Program-made: the position numbers and the translations under genes | Source of the DNA: Helicobacter pylori | GTDB lineage: Bacteria > Campylobacterota > Campylobacteria > Campylobacterales > Helicobacteraceae | Reading direction: 5' to 3' | Assembly (NCBI RefSeq): GCF_001653475.1 | Contig: NZ_CP011487.1 | Span: 124,001 to 188,000 of the forward strand | DNA length: 64,000 nucleotides | Notes under the pieces: generated by a model | What the model was told of the DNA's origin: nothing | What the model saw: only the letters and a program-made list of their open reading frames with translations | Databases searched by the model: none | Shown: positions 42,697-51,161 of the stretch, piece after piece | Layout of the letters: each line of letters opens with the position of its first letter | How positions within the stretch are numbered: the first letter of the stretch is position 1

Positions 42697-43716
42697 ATGA
42701 AAATTGTAATAGACTTAATGGGGGCTGACCATGGGGTTTTACCCGTTATTGAGGGAGTCTCAAGGGCTTTAGAAAATAAGAGTTTTAGTGCGGTTTTAGT
42801 GGGGGATAAAGACAAAGCAACCCCTTTTATTTCTAAAGAGTTAGCCAGCAAAGTGGAAATGATCCACACGCAAGATTATATTAAAATGGAAGAAGCCGCC
42901 ACTGAGGCGATTAAGCGTAAGGAATCTTCCATTTACTTGGGTATGGATATTTTGAAAAATGGGGCTGACGCTTTGATTTCAGCGGGGCATAGCGGAGCGA
43001 CTATGGGTTTAGCAACCTTGCGTTTAGGGCGTATCAAGGGGGTTGAAAGGCCTGCCATTTGCACTTTAATGCCAAGCGTTGGCAAACGCCCTAGCGTGTT
43101 ATTAGACGCAGGAGCGAACACGGATTGCAAGTCTGAATATTTGATTGATTTTGCTCTTATGGGGTATGAATACGCTAAAAGCGTGTTGCATTATGATAGC
43201 CCTAAGGTGGGTCTTTTGAGTAATGGCGAAGAAGATATTAAAGGGAACATGCTCGTTAAAGAAACGCATAAAATGCTGAAAGCTTATGACTTCTTTTATG
43301 GCAATGTGGAGGGGAGCGATATTTTCAAAGGGGTTGTGGATGTGGTGGTTTGCGATGGCTTTATGGGGAATGTGGTCTTAAAGACAACAGAAGGGGTCGC
43401 TAGCGCGATAGGCTCTATTTTTAAAGATGAAATTAAAAGCTCTTTTAAATCTAAAATGGGGGCTTTGATGCTTAAGAATGCGTTTGATATTTTAAAACAA
43501 AAAACCGATTACGCTGAATATGGGGGAGCGCCGCTTTTAGGCGTGAATAAAAGCGTGATCATTAGCCATGGCAAGAGCAATGCTAGAGCGGTTGAATGCG
43601 CGATTTATCAGGCTATTAGCGCTGTTGAAAGTCAGGTTTGTTTGAGGATCACTAAGGCGTTTGAGAGCTTGAAGCCTAGCGTTTCTGTGCCTCAAAGTGA
43701 TCAGCAAGACGCTTAA
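42697..43716 (+). CDS. plsX: Phosphate acyltransferase PlsX
   Basis: PlsX makes acyl-phosphate from acyl-ACP, the acyl donor for the first step of phospholipid synthesis by PlsY. The 339-residue protein has [12 protein letters not shown] at the N-terminus, [23 protein letters not shown] and [19 protein letters not shown] 42697 is preferred to ATG 42694 because AAGGA at 42686-42690 then has six-base spacing. fabH follows after 24 bases. Confidence 0.96.
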   Translation: MKIVIDLMGADHGVLPVIEGVSRALENKSFSAVLVGDKDKATPFISKELASKVEMIHTQDYIKMEEAATEAIKRKESSIYLGMDILKNGADALISAGHSGATMGLATLRLGRIKGVERPAICTLMPSVGKRPSVLLDAGANTDCKSEYLIDFALMGYEYAKSVLHYDSPKVGLLSNGEEDIKGNMLVKETHKMLKAYDFFYGNVEGSDIFKGVVDVVVCDGFMGNVVLKTTEGVASAIGSIFKDEIKSSFKSKMGALMLKNAFDILKQKTDYAEYGGAPLLGVNKSVIISHGKSNARAVECAIYQAISAVESQVCLRITKAFESLKPSVSVPQSDQQDA

Positions 43717-43740
43717 AGATGACTATGTTAAGGGGATTGA

Positions 43741-44736
43741 ATGGAATTTTACGCCTCTCTTAAATCCATTGCGATGCATGTTCCAAGCGAGCGTGTGAAA
43801 AATGCAGAGTTCCAGCAATTTTTGGATACCAGCGATGAATGGATAGAAAAAAGGACCGGTATCAAAGAACGCCGTTTCGCTAACGATGAAGAAAAAAGCA
43901 GCGATTTAGGGGTAATAGCGGCTAAACAAGCCATAGAGAGAGCGCATTTAACCCCCAAAGACATTGATTTGGTGGTTGTAGCGACTTTAAGTCCTGATTT
44001 TTTAGCCATGCCTTCAACCGCTTGCGTGTTGAGTGCGAAATTAGGCATTGAAAACAAGCCGGCGTTTGATATTTCAGCCGCTTGCACGGGTTTTATTTAT
44101 TTATTATCGGTGGCTAAGGCTTATGTTGAGAGTGGAATGTATGAAAATGTGCTGATTGTGGGGGCAGAAAAAACGAGCAGCGTGTTAGATTTTAAAGATA
44201 GGGGGACTTGTATTTTATTTGGCGATGGGGCTGGAGCGTGCGTGATAGGCAGAACCAAGCGTTTAAAAGAAAGCATTTTGGATGTGCAAATTTCAGCGAA
44301 TGGGAATTTTTCTAATTATCTTTATACGCCAAGGACTTTAAAACCCACTCCCTTTAACGCTAAAGAAGAAGCTTTAGAGCCTTTTTTATGCATGAAAGGC
44401 AATGAAGTGTTTAAACTAGCGGTGAAAACGCTTTTAAAAGATGTGGAAATGATTTTAGAAAAAAACGCTCTCAAACCTGAAGATGTGCGTTTGTTTATCC
44501 CGCATCAAGCTAATTTTAGGATCATTCAAGCGGTGCGAGAGCATTTGGATTTTAAAGATGAGCAAGTGGTTTTAACCGTGCATAAATACGGCAACACTTC
44601 AGCAGCCAGTATCCCTATGGCCATGTGCGAAGCTTATGAAGAGGGGCGTTTGAAAAAGGGCGATTTAATGCTTCTAGATGCTTTTGGTGGGGGATTGACT
44701 TGGGGTTCAGCATTGGTGTATTTTGGAGGAAATTAG
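43741..44736 (+). CDS. fabH: β-ketoacyl-ACP synthase III
   Basis: FabH starts fatty acid synthesis by condensing acetyl-CoA with malonyl-ACP. In 331 residues the catalytic triad is visible as C115 ([10 protein letters not shown]), the histidine of [10 protein letters not shown] and the asparagine of [11 protein letters not shown]. It ends the rpmF-plsX-fabH cluster. The short exported cysteine protein begins 23 bases later. Confidence 0.97.
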   Translation: MEFYASLKSIAMHVPSERVKNAEFQQFLDTSDEWIEKRTGIKERRFANDEEKSSDLGVIAAKQAIERAHLTPKDIDLVVVATLSPDFLAMPSTACVLSAKLGIENKPAFDISAACTGFIYLLSVAKAYVESGMYENVLIVGAEKTSSVLDFKDRGTCILFGDGAGACVIGRTKRLKESILDVQISANGNFSNYLYTPRTLKPTPFNAKEEALEPFLCMKGNEVFKLAVKTLLKDVEMILEKNALKPEDVRLFIPHQANFRIIQAVREHLDFKDEQVVLTVHKYGNTSAASIPMAMCEAYEEGRLKKGDLMLLDAFGGGLTWGSALVYFGGN

Positions 44737-44759
44737 GAAAAGATTGAAGGAATATTTTG

Positions 44760-45062
44760 ATGAAAAAGATGATTTTTTTATTTTTAGTCATGCTAGGGGG
44801 TTTAGAAGCGCAAAGCACTTATTGCAGCGATCATTGCGAAGGCACGCCAGATAGCCGTATCCCTCCTATGGAGTTTCATTTCAGTTTTGTGCATTCAGTG
44901 AAATATTACTTGCAAGATCCGCAAGAGCGCGATCACAAGCTTGAAAAATGCCACAAAGCCTTTGATTCGACGCTTAAGGTTAATTTTATTACGAAGTCTT
45001 TTAAAAAAGATTGCAAGCATGCGCAAATGGCTTTAGAGCAAGCTCAAAAAGGAACTCCATAA
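44760..45062 (+). CDS. Small exported four-cysteine protein
   Basis: A 100-residue protein with a signal peptide (MKKMIFLFLVMLGGLEA) and four cysteines in the mature part (STYCSDHC, EKCHKAF, KKDCKHAQ), able to form two disulfides in the periplasm. No family is recognised. ATG 44760 has AAGGA eight bases upstream. The TTG three bases earlier is less likely. It lies 23 bases after fabH and probably shares its transcript. Confidence 0.8.
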   Translation: MKKMIFLFLVMLGGLEAQSTYCSDHCEGTPDSRIPPMEFHFSFVHSVKYYLQDPQERDHKLEKCHKAFDSTLKVNFITKSFKKDCKHAQMALEQAQKGTP

Positions 45063-45125
45063 AGGGGTTTCTTTAGGGATTTTATTTCTTATAGCAGAAA
45101 TTATTTTTAAAGTAAAAGACAAATC

Positions 45126-45266
45126 ATGTTAGGATCAATAATTCTTATCATGATTGTTGTTTGTGTTATTTGTGGTGACGATGATGATGGTGGGTGTTTT
45201 ACACTCATACTTTTTATAGCTGTCTTAATAGATGTCTTAATATTTGTTTTATTATATTTGTTTTGA
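45126..45266 (+). CDS. Candidate 46-residue two-helix membrane protein
   Basis: An unlisted small frame from ATG 45126 to TGA 45264-45266. It predicts a helical hairpin: a first hydrophobic helix (IILIMIVVCVIC), an acidic glycine turn (GDDDDGG) and a second helix (LILFIAVLIDVLIFVLLYLF). No family is recognised. The ribosome binding site is weak, and the opposite strand is also open here, which lowers confidence. The orderly hairpin with a tetra-aspartate loop is still unusual for chance sequence. It lies 63 bases after the four-cysteine protein gene. Confidence 0.4.
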   Translation: MLGSIILIMIVVCVICGDDDDGGCFTLILFIAVLIDVLIFVLLYLF

Positions 45267-45464
45267 TAGGTAATGATTAGTAGCTTCTCAATCAAAAACT
45301 CAACCAACAACCAATTGAGAACCAAGTATAGATCAATTAATATTTTTTAGTCTGTTTTTAAGAAACCACCGCTTGCTAAGCAAACTTTTTGACATTAAAA
45401 AAGCTTTTAGCATTTTTGAATTTTATGACCAACACTTCATCAGAGTAGAGACTAAAAACTCTTT

Positions 45465-45848
45465 TTATTGAGAAAATTTATGGTAATACTCGCCCTTGTC
45501 CGTGATGATTTTAACTTCTAACAATTGGTTAGGCTTGCAATCCAGGCGGTAAAATATCTGTTGTGAATACTTTAATTCATGATCAAAGAGCTTTTCTTTT
45601 TTAAACTTATCGCCAAATTTGGGTTCCACTTTTTTAGTCGCTTCGCATGAATTTCCCCTATTGACAATAAGATTTTTAATCACCACCGGTTCATTATTCA
45701 TAGAAGTGATGCTTAAAAGACTGGAATTCGTCATTTTCCCCATGAGTTTCCCCCCAGTCGCACGATAATCCAGCTTGAAATCCAAATCCTTTGCCCCCAC
45801 ATAAACACCGCTTATAACAATCAGGCTCAAACACATTTTCTTAAACAT
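45465..45848 (-). CDS. Small exported protein, unknown function
   Basis: A 127-residue protein from ATG 45848 with a signal peptide (MFKKMCLSLIVISGVYVGA) and a β-rich mature region with two cysteines (GNSCEAT and RLDCKPNQ). The second half reads like an Ig-like or FxLD-type domain (ELKYSQQIFYRLDC...LLEVKIITDKGEYYHKFS). No family is assigned. A TATAAT box at 45886-45881 gives it its own promoter. That box overlaps the stop codon of the broken OLD-family gene upstream. Confidence 0.8.
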   Translation of the reverse strand: MFKKMCLSLIVISGVYVGAKDLDFKLDYRATGGKLMGKMTNSSLLSITSMNNEPVVIKNLIVNRGNSCEATKKVEPKFGDKFKKEKLFDHELKYSQQIFYRLDCKPNQLLEVKIITDKGEYYHKFSQ

Positions 45849-45880
45849 CAAAATCCTTTCACCAATAATGTTTGTAGGGT

Positions 45881-45886
45881 ATTATA
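45881..45886 (-). promoter_or_regulatory. -10 box for the small exported protein gene
   Basis: The minus strand reads GGTTATAATACC, with TATAAT 33 bases before ATG 45848. AAGGAT is the ribosome binding site. Confidence 0.6.
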
Positions 45887-47162
45887 ACCAAATTTGATAT
45901 ACTCTTTTTTTAATCGTTGGGTTGTTGCACTCTTTTTTTATCCATTCAAATAAAAATAGAAAATTTTCTTTGGTTTCTTCGGTTATCGCATTTTGTTCGC
46001 CATACAAAAGCTTTGTTTTGAACGCCATGGCCAATCCCCTTTGCTTGTTTCTAGCGTATTGTTCTCTGTCGTTTTCGCTGAAACAATTTTCAATTTGTTT
46101 GAATTTTTTATCGCAGTCTGAGAGTTGTAAGATTGTGATAGGATCATGCCTTTCTTCATTAGCTTTTTTAAATCGTTCGCTCGTTGTGTTTTGGTCACAA
46201 TCGCATTTTCTGTCATCATCTATCAAAACAATAGGGTTATGGTCTAACTCGCAAAGTTTATTAATGGTTTCTTTCATATCTTTTGGATTGTTTTTAAGCC
46301 CTGAAATGGGTAAGAAAGTGAAGGGAATGGGGTTGTCTTTGTATTGTGGGTCATGCTTATTGAAATACAATTTAAAAGCGCTCAAATAACAATAATCTGT
46401 GGTGCCTTCTACAAAGATGATTTGGTGTTTTTGGGGGTTATGAAAAACATGCTGACCCACCCCTAAAGAGCGTTTGATTTTATCTAGGGCATCAGAGTCT
46501 TTTTCCGCATTCTTTAGAGGGTAGTTAAATTCATTCTTAATCGCAGAGCCTTCTGTTTCTTTTTCTACAATCCTTATTTCGTCTAAATGATCCATATCCA
46601 CTAAAAAGGGGTCATGGGTGGCTAAAACAAAAGTGGTATGATGTTTATGAGCGTATTCTTTTAAAAATTTCCTAAACTCCTTTCTGGCTGGCACGCTCAA
46701 GTGGGTGGCTGGCTCGTCCATGACATAGACAATATTCTTGTTAAAACTAAAATTTGATCCCACATTGTAGAGAAAACCAAACGCTGTGTAAGGGTTACAC
46801 TCTCGGCAATATTCTGTGAACTCAGCACATCATGTATTTAATTTCTTTAGATCGGATTCTCAAACCCACGCAAGAAAAACCGGTGATTTTATCATCAAGG
46901 ATTGTTTCTTCTTCTAAAATCAGAATAGAATCTTTTTCATGGGCTTTGAAATAATCGTTCTCACTGCAAAGTTTAACACCCGCATCGTTAAAGATTTTCA
47001 GAGCTTCTAAAACATTGCTTTTACCGACATTGTTTTCTCCCACTAAAACCACCAAAACCCCCCATGTTTTTCAAGACTTGAATTTAAAAGCAACTCCGCA
47101 GGCAAGTTTTTACCCAAATTCCTAAAATGGTGCAATTTCAAAACACGCTTATAAAATTTCAT
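45882..47162 (-). pseudogene. OLD-family ATPase/TOPRIM nuclease, broken
   Basis: The N-terminal frame starts at ATG 47162 ([17 protein letters not shown]) and runs into a stop after HGGFWWF. A run of six G (47063-47058) is one base short of the frame that gives VLVVLVGENNVGKSNVLEAL with the Walker A motif. A second frame break lies near 46827. The third frame then gives AEFTEYCRECNPYTAF, Walker B IVYVMDEPATHLS, switch ATHDPF, and a TOPRIM domain with IIFVEGTTDY and IVLIDDD. Only about 110 residues separate Walker A from Walker B, far fewer than usual, so an internal deletion is likely. Relatives are phage-defence or DNA-repair nucleases. Confidence 0.85.
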
Positions 47163-47256
47163 GCCTTATCCTTTTTTATCAAATTTAATTTATAATGCAA
47201 AATTAAACAAAACATGCTATAAAGAAAATTCAAATACTATCATTTTAAGGATTAAA

Positions 47257-48363
47257 ATGCTCACTCAAGAAGAGGTCTTAAACGCGTTAAAAACGATCAT
47301 CTACCCTAATTTTGAAAAGGATATTGTCAGCTTTGGTTTTGTCAAAAACATCGCTTTGCATGACAATCAATTAGGGCTTTTAATAGAAATCCCTTCAAGC
47401 TCTGAAGAAACGAGCGAGGTTTTAAGGGAAAATATCTCCAAAGCGATGCAAGAATTAGGCGTGAAAGCTTTGAATTTGGATATTAAAACCCCGCCCAAAC
47501 CGCAAGCCCCAAAGCCTGCTACTAAAAATCTGGCGAAAAATATTAAGCATGTAGTGATGATAAGCTCGGGTAAGGGTGGTGTGGGTAAAAGCACCACCAG
47601 CGTGAATTTAAGCATCGCTCTAGCGAATTTAAACCAAAAAGTGGGGCTACTAGACGCTGATGTGTATGGCCCTAATATCCCTAGAATGATGGGCTTACAA
47701 AACGCTGATGTGATCATGGATCCTAGCGGTAAAAAACTCATTCCTTTAAAAGCTTTTGGCGTTTCTGTGATGAGCATGGGGCTTTTGTATGATGAAGGGC
47801 AGAGTCTCATTTGGAGAGGGCCCATGCTGATGCGAGCGATTGAGCAGATGCTAAGCGATATTATTTGGGGGGATTTAGATGTTTTGGTGGTGGATATGCC
47901 CCCAGGAACAGGCGATGCGCAACTCACGCTAGCCCAAGCTGTGCCTTTGAGCGCAGGAATTACTGTGACTACGCCCCAAATCGTAAGTTTAGATGACGCT
48001 AAACGGAGTTTGGACATGTTTAAGAAATTACACATTCCTATTGCGGGCATTGTAGAAAATATGGGGAGTTTTGTGTGCGAGCATTGCAAGAAAGAGAGTG
48101 AGATTTTTGGCTCAAATTCCATGAGCGGATTGTTAGAAGCTTACCACACGCAGATTTTAGCCAAGCTCCCTTTAGAGCCTAAAGTGCGTTTAGGGGGGGA
48201 TAGGGGCGAACCGATTGTAATTTCTCACCCTAATAGCGTGAGTGCTAAGATTTTTGAAAAAATGGCGCAAGATTTGAGCGCTTTTTTAGACAAAGTGGAA
48301 AGGGAAAAACTAGCCGATAACAAGGACATCCAGCCCACGCAAACGCATGCTTGTTCGCATTAG
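47257..48363 (+). CDS. mrp: Mrp/NBP35-family iron-sulfur cluster carrier
   Basis: A P-loop ATPase that carries Fe-S clusters to target proteins, relevant to FrdB and to NifS at the end of this window. The 368-residue protein has an N-terminal DUF59-like domain (about 1-80), the deviant Walker [13 protein letters not shown] (about 103-113) and [15 protein letters not shown] motif for cluster binding and a C-terminal His/Cys tail (THACSH) complete it. I use ATG 47257, with AAGGA at 47247-47251. The longer frame from 47161 overlaps the divergent broken gene. Confidence 0.94.
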   Translation: MLTQEEVLNALKTIIYPNFEKDIVSFGFVKNIALHDNQLGLLIEIPSSSEETSEVLRENISKAMQELGVKALNLDIKTPPKPQAPKPATKNLAKNIKHVVMISSGKGGVGKSTTSVNLSIALANLNQKVGLLDADVYGPNIPRMMGLQNADVIMDPSGKKLIPLKAFGVSVMSMGLLYDEGQSLIWRGPMLMRAIEQMLSDIIWGDLDVLVVDMPPGTGDAQLTLAQAVPLSAGITVTTPQIVSLDDAKRSLDMFKKLHIPIAGIVENMGSFVCEHCKKESEIFGSNSMSGLLEAYHTQILAKLPLEPKVRLGGDRGEPIVISHPNSVSAKIFEKMAQDLSAFLDKVEREKLADNKDIQPTQTHACSH

Positions 48364-48365
48364 TT

Positions 48366-48393
48366 TTAAAAGGGTTTTAAAAAACCCTTTTAA
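48366..48393. terminator. Perfect palindrome, bidirectional terminator
   Basis: A perfect 13-base inverted repeat (TTAAAAGGGTTTT with its complement, two-base centre) lies between convergent mrp and the glycosyltransferase gene. It includes the glycosyltransferase stop codon. It has T-runs on both strands. Confidence 0.8.
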
Positions 48394-49553
48394 TCAACCG
48401 CTTCACTTTTTGTTTGACTTTAAAAAGCAAAAATTCTATAAGGAGTTTAGAAGAAAGTCTAGGCAGAAGAAAGTCAAAAGAATGCCGTTTGTCTGAAAAA
48501 GATAGGGCTTTTTTAAGAGCGTGGATTTCTTTATCCTTATTTTGGATTTCTTTATCTTTATTTTGAAGGGATTCAAAGAGGTGATCTAAAAAGGGAGCGT
48601 TAAAATAGGCGTCTTTAAAAGGCGTTTGAATCAACGCTTCATGCCATTTTTTTGCGCCAATGACGCTTAAGAGTTTCCAGGGTTTATCGCCCCAAAAATG
48701 CAACATGCACGCTTCTTTAACGCTAGGGAATGAGGGCGTATCAAGGAAACTAGGGTGGGCATTGTATGAATAAGGCAATTCTAAAATCCTACCACGGCAC
48801 ACAAAACACAGAGCATCTTGATCGGTAAATAAAAGTTTTTCATTTTTCAAAAGGAAAAATCCCATCAATTGGTTTTCAAGATTTTCTTTACGCCATGATT
48901 TTAAATTTAAGGCTAAAAACCCGGCGTTAAAGTAGTTGTCAAAAAGGATTTGAGCTTCTTTTAAATTAGGGAAATTGTTGGCGACACCAATCGTTTTTGC
49001 GTGCATTTGGCGTAATTCGTATAAATCCTTAGCCGAATTCCTGTTCATAGCGATCAAATCTTTTTCTCTCACAGCCCCAAAATAATGATCATCAAGGGGG
49101 ATAAAAAAGCTCTCGCTAATATCGCCAACAAACAAAGTATCCGCATCAAATGCGATCATCTTATCGTATTGCGGAAAAAGGGAGGCAAAAAAGAAACGGC
49201 ACATGATCATTTTAGAAAAGCGTTTTTGTGAAAAAGCATTGAGTTTTAAATGCAATTTTTTAATTTCACCAGCTATTAAAGGATCAAGTTTGCGGTAATT
49301 ATGGCGTGGTTCTAATTCTTTATCAGTAATATCCAAAAACTCTATACTAGAAAAAGCACTAAAAGGAGCGATCGTTTCTTCTAATTTGGCTATATTCTCT
49401 GGGCTTAAACCCTCCACCAAACAATGGATTTTATAAAAGAGTTTTACTCTCTCTCTCTCGTTTGGCGTTTGCTAGCATGGAAAATAAGCTCACGCCAGCA
49501 GGGATACAATAATTGTTATCAAAAGCCACAACAATAGGGACAATTTCTTGCAT
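48377..49553 (-). CDS. Phase-variable family 8 LPS glycosyltransferase (HP0208 type), currently OFF
   Basis: An rfaJ-like glycosyltransferase, paralogue of the gene at 6617-7735. The start is ATG 49553 after AAGGAG (MQEIVPIVVAFDNNY...). A GA repeat (49459-49447) follows codons for ANAKRERE. With the present six GA units the frame stops after SKTLL. Seven units would join it to VKLFYKIHCLVEGLSPEN and the rest, including the DxD site FDADTLFVGD, FNAGFLALN and MLHFWGDKPW. Near the C-terminus a seven-residue unit QNKDKEI is repeated by a 21-base tandem duplication. Confidence 0.92.
48522..48563 (-). repeat. Two copies of a 21-base unit encoding a heptad
   Basis: The unit occurs twice in a row (48522-48542 and 48543-48563) with one base difference. 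It encodes LQNKDKEIQNKDKEI near the glycosyltransferase C-terminus. One unit is one coiled-coil heptad. Confidence 0.85.
49447..49459 (-). repeat. GA dinucleotide repeat in a glycosyltransferase 5' end
   Basis: Plus strand CT x6 plus C (13 bases) reads G(AG)6 on the coding strand. The number of units sets the reading frame. Six is out of frame and seven (or four) would be in frame. Confidence 0.95.
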
Positions 49554-49617
49554 GCGCACTCCTTAAATCTTTAAATTGAACCCGCTTTTTGTAAAAAGGG
49601 GGTTTGTGATTTTATCG

Positions 49618-49629
49618 TTTTTTTTTTTT
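49618..49629 (+). repeat. T12 tract upstream of hofA
   Basis: Twelve T in a row lie about 40 bases upstream of the best -10 candidate for hofA. They lie directly upstream of an alternative TACAAT at 49631-49636. Similar T-tracts tune promoter strength of other H. pylori outer membrane protein genes. Confidence 0.85.
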
Positions 49630-49666
49630 CTACAATGAGCGAGCCACTGGCGAGTTGGTTTTATGG

Positions 49667-49672
49667 CATAAT
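49667..49672 (+). promoter_or_regulatory. -10 candidate for hofA
   Basis: TATGGCATAAT contains CATAAT about 20 bases before the hofA ribosome binding site AAAAGG at 49688-49693. TACAAT at 49631-49636 is an alternative. Confidence 0.4.
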
Positions 49673-49692
49673 ATTAGACTCCAATAAAAAAG

Positions 49693-51060
49693 GTGTTTCA
49701 TAAAAAGGTGCTTAATCAAAAAGTTTGGCTAGGGCTTTTAGCTTTGAATGGGGTTTTTCTCAACGCTTTTGAGTATCAAATCAGTGCGAGAGTGGGATCG
49801 TTTTCGCACATCGCTTTCAATCAGTCGGTTATCAATTCAAAAAAAGGGATTTATCCTACAGGGAGTTATGTAACCACTACCGGGGCTTTACAAGTTGATT
49901 CTAGTTTGCTCCCTAAAGGGATTGAAAACCACAAACTGGGTTTTGGGGTGGGGGGCGAAATAGGATCGTTAGCGTATGATTCCACGAAATTTTTGATTGA
50001 TGAAGCCAACCCTAAGGCAGGGTTTCAGCCAGCGAACTGGTATTATATGGGGCGATGGGAGGGCTATTTGATGCAACACAGCGAAAATTGGACCAGAGAG
50101 CAAAAGGCTCAAAACGCCAGGCCTTATGTGTTATACAATTTGTATTTAGATTATCAATATAAGGATATTTTTGGGATTAAATTAGGGCGTTACCCTTCTA
50201 AAGCTTTGTTTTTGAGCGGGTTTAATCAAGGGTTTGAGCTTTTTTACCGGTGGAAAAAGTTTAGGATAGAGTGGTTTAGCACCTTTGGAAGGGCTTTAGC
50301 TAATGAGCAATCCATTAGAGATTTTTACGCTTCTGTCAATTATAAGCAAAAAACCAACTACGGCATGCACAATTTAAACCTCATTTACGAAAATAAATAC
50401 ATTAGGGTTGCACCTTTTATCTGGTTTTACCCTAAGAATTTTAACGCTCCTGGATTTGAAATCACCCATGATACAAAGTCTTATTGGAGATCTGATTGGC
50501 GCATCCAAACGACTTTTTACGCATGGTTTCCCCTTTATAGCGATTATTTGTCTAAAGATTATTACAGAGCCGCTTTAGTGGGTAAAAAAGCGCAAGTTTT
50601 GTTTGTTTTTCAAAGAATCAATTTCCGATCTTATCGTTTTGGCTGGAGCGTGTATAAGAATTTTGGGAACGGGAGCGCTCAATTAGGCTGGAACGGCTCA
50701 CCAGTGGATCCTTTTTATGACACTAAAGATGACACCCCTTATGAAGACGCTTATTCCAATTTCTACAACGCTAATTCCATGACCATTAACGCTTTTATAG
50801 GAAAGAGCATTAAGAATCTTTTGGTGCAATTGTATGGGAAATTGACCTATTCCCCAAGGGCTGATTCGCAAAGTTTAGGGGTTACTTTTAAATATAACCT
50901 TAAAAAACATATCTATTTGATGCTCATGTTTAATGGTTATCAAATCACGATGCATAAGGGTTATAAGGTGGGGTTTTTTACAAGCGGTTACAACCCTGAT
51001 TTCGCTCAAACCATTCAAGACAGAAGCTATTTTATGAGCTCTATGAGTTATCGTTTTTAA
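49693..51060 (+). CDS. hofA: Hof-family outer membrane protein HofA
   Basis: A β-barrel outer membrane protein of the Hof group: a signal peptide (VWLGLLALNGVFLNA), mature start FEYQISARVGSFSH, many aromatic alternating strands and the terminal phenylalanine MSSMSYRF that marks BAM substrates. It is 455 residues if GTG 49693 is the start, but this GTG overlaps AAAAAAGG, which looks like the ribosome binding site. The sequence CATAAAAAG at 49699-49707 looks like CATGAAAAAG with one G lost, which would remove the true ATG at the correct spacing. GTG 49708 is another option. Expression may be reduced. Confidence 0.85.
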   Translation: MFHKKVLNQKVWLGLLALNGVFLNAFEYQISARVGSFSHIAFNQSVINSKKGIYPTGSYVTTTGALQVDSSLLPKGIENHKLGFGVGGEIGSLAYDSTKFLIDEANPKAGFQPANWYYMGRWEGYLMQHSENWTREQKAQNARPYVLYNLYLDYQYKDIFGIKLGRYPSKALFLSGFNQGFELFYRWKKFRIEWFSTFGRALANEQSIRDFYASVNYKQKTNYGMHNLNLIYENKYIRVAPFIWFYPKNFNAPGFEITHDTKSYWRSDWRIQTTFYAWFPLYSDYLSKDYYRAALVGKKAQVLFVFQRINFRSYRFGWSVYKNFGNGSAQLGWNGSPVDPFYDTKDDTPYEDAYSNFYNANSMTINAFIGKSIKNLLVQLYGKLTYSPRADSQSLGVTFKYNLKKHIYLMLMFNGYQITMHKGYKVGFFTSGYNPDFAQTIQDRSYFMSSMSYRF

Positions 51061-51126
51061 GAAATTAACATTCTTTCATGCGATTTTTTAAGCCATAGCA
51101 TACCCCTTTTAAGTGCACTTTTATAG

Positions 51127-51132
51127 TATAAT
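51127..51132 (+). promoter_or_regulatory. -10 box for htpG
   Basis: TTATAGTATAAT ends 29 bases before the htpG ATG, and AAAGGAAAAGATC carries the ribosome binding site. Confidence 0.65.
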
Positions 51133-51161
51133 CTTAAAAATTTTATTAAAGGAAAAGATCA

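Noticed and set aside
45107-45325. 72-codon minus-strand frame opposite the candidate two-helix protein
   Set aside because: It is rich in Lys, Thr, Ile and Ser with no domain pattern or ribosome binding site. The plus-strand hairpin protein is the better reading.
47161-47256. Upstream extension of mrp
   Set aside because: There is no ribosome binding site at 47161. ATG 47257 has AAGGA and matches the Mrp N-terminus.
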